DNA of 64,000 nt from DASPJQ01 sp035299065 (GTDB lineage: Bacteria; Bacteroidota; Bacteroidia; Flavobacteriales_D; UBA2798): contig DATGXI010000011.1 of the NCBI GenBank assembly GCA_035299065.1, positions 1 to 64,000 of the forward strand, written 5' to 3'. Shown one piece after another: positions 63,284 to 64,000 of the stretch. Position 1 is the stretch's first letter, and each line of letters starts with the position of its first letter. Below the pieces are notes generated by a model, which was not told the DNA's origin, searched no databases, and saw only the letters and a program-made list of their open reading frames with translations. Made by a program: the position numbers and the translations under genes.

Positions 63284-64000
63284 TCATTTCTGATTGTACT
63301 TATCAGTATACTTTTTGTAAAGATCCTTTTGATGTGTATTCAACGAAACTTTTTTTCCGTTTACCCAGGCCATAATTACATTGTTGGTGCGCATGTCCAT
63401 GGCATCACCATCCGAAACAAAAAGGGTTGCTGATTTTTCACCTTCCAATGTTCCGTAAGATTTATCCAATCCAAGAATTTTAGCCGCACTTTGTGTGATG
63501 GCCTGCAAGGCCTGTTCTTTTGTTAGACCATAGGCCACACTTGTTGCCGCCTGAAAAGGCAGGTTACGCAAATTGGCCGCTTCCTGGTCACCTTCATTTT
63601 GAATGCAAAATAATATTCCTTCTTTCTGTAATAAATAGGGCAATTTATATGGCAGGTCAACATCCTCATCATCACGCAGTGGTAAATCATGTACCCTGCG
63701 CAACATAACCGACACGTTATTTTCCTTCATTAGTCCAGCAACCAAATAAGACTCATATCCGCCTACAATGCATTTTTTCTCAATTCCCAGTTCACGGCAT
63801 AACAAAACCGCATCGGTAATTTCCTTTACCTGGTTAGCGTGAATATAAAGCGTTTGTTTTCCATTAAAAATGCCACGCATGCTTTCAAAACGTACATCAA
63901 TCGGGTCGTACTTTGTTTGCTGTGCATAGGCTTTTGCTTCTACCAGGTATTTTTTTATGGCTTCGTATTGTTTTGCATATTCATTTTCAGTTGCACCTTC
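63284..64000 (-). CDS. Amidohydrolase family protein, C-terminal part (start outside window)
   Basis: The frame stays open from the ATG at 63880 through to base 64000 with sensible protein ('YAKQYEAIKKYLVEAKAYAQ', 'KYDPIDVRFESMRGIFNG'), so the gene begins outside the window; about 239 residues are visible. The segment 'TLYIHANQVKEITDAVLL', 'VHDLPLRDDEDVDLPY', 'NLRNLPFQAATSVAYGLTKEQALQ', 'AAKILGLDKSYGTLEGEK' and 'VNGKKV' are the C-terminal half of an imidazolonepropionase-like amidohydrolase, usually exported in this phylum. Metal ligands of the N-terminal half are not visible; the His in 'IHANQ' may be one. Substrate unknown. Confidence 0.8.
   Translation of the reverse strand, partial: EGATENEYAKQYEAIKKYLVEAKAYAQQTKYDPIDVRFESMRGIFNGKQTLYIHANQVKEITDAVLLCRELGIEKKCIVGGYESYLVAGLMKENNVSVMLRRVHDLPLRDDEDVDLPYKLPYLLQKEGILFCIQNEGDQEAANLRNLPFQAATSVAYGLTKEQALQAITQSAAKILGLDKSYGTLEGEKSATLFVSDGDAMDMRTNNVIMAWVNGKKVSLNTHQKDLYKKYTDKYNQK

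Overview
The window comes from a member of the Bacteroidota. The evidence is the type IX secretion system (T9SS) sorting domains of types A and B, SprB-like repeats, a PorP/SprF protein, a GldB-like gliding lipoprotein, AT-rich promoters of the TAnnTTTG type, an L32 that has lost its zinc cysteines, and many short lipoproteins ending their signal peptides in S-C. I cannot place it below phylum. No tRNA, rRNA, CRISPR array, insertion sequence or phage structural cluster was seen, and no gap between genes reaches 300 bases.

Layout. (1) 1-11.6 kb is mostly housekeeping: the end of an M16 peptidase, an RsmF-like rRNA methyltransferase, two tiny membrane-associated proteins, a TM2 protein, a large secreted S9 peptidase, apolipoprotein N-acyltransferase, dihydrolipoyl dehydrogenase and ferrochelatase. 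(2) 11.6-22.6 kb, all on the minus strand, encodes secreted proteins. Three phage-tail-fibre-like proteins share one N-terminal module but each has a different C-terminal maturation or globular domain. They stand beside a type A T9SS cargo and a pappalysin-type (M43) protease. (3) 22.6-28.5 kb holds a sensor kinase divergent from a conserved yceD-rpmF-plsX-fabH-accB-accC run that starts fatty acid synthesis. (4) 28.5-58.3 kb is a surface-adhesin island: a lipoprotein, five type B cargos (567 to 2710 residues), one type A VCBS/HYR protein of 1532 residues, and a PorP/SprF protein carrying an SPOR-like C-terminus, with two small exported proteins ahead of the largest adhesin. (5) 58.4-64 kb holds NAD synthetase, an outer-membrane barrel, a GldB-like lipoprotein, a perfect 10-copy heptamer array, two archaemetzincin-like lipoproteins and the end of an amidohydrolase.

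How they may work together. About half of the window is cell-surface material. The PorP/SprF protein is co-directional and closely spaced with two type B cargos of one sorting subclass, so it may serve as their cognate outer-membrane partner. The other three type B cargos share a second C-terminal signature. GldB is classically needed for gliding and T9SS function, so cargo, attachment partner and a machinery component all lie in one neighbourhood. The least ordinary parts are the three-member fibre family with exchanged C-termini, the SPOR-tailed PorP, and the archaemetzincin lipoprotein pair whose second copy has lost its Met-turn methionine.
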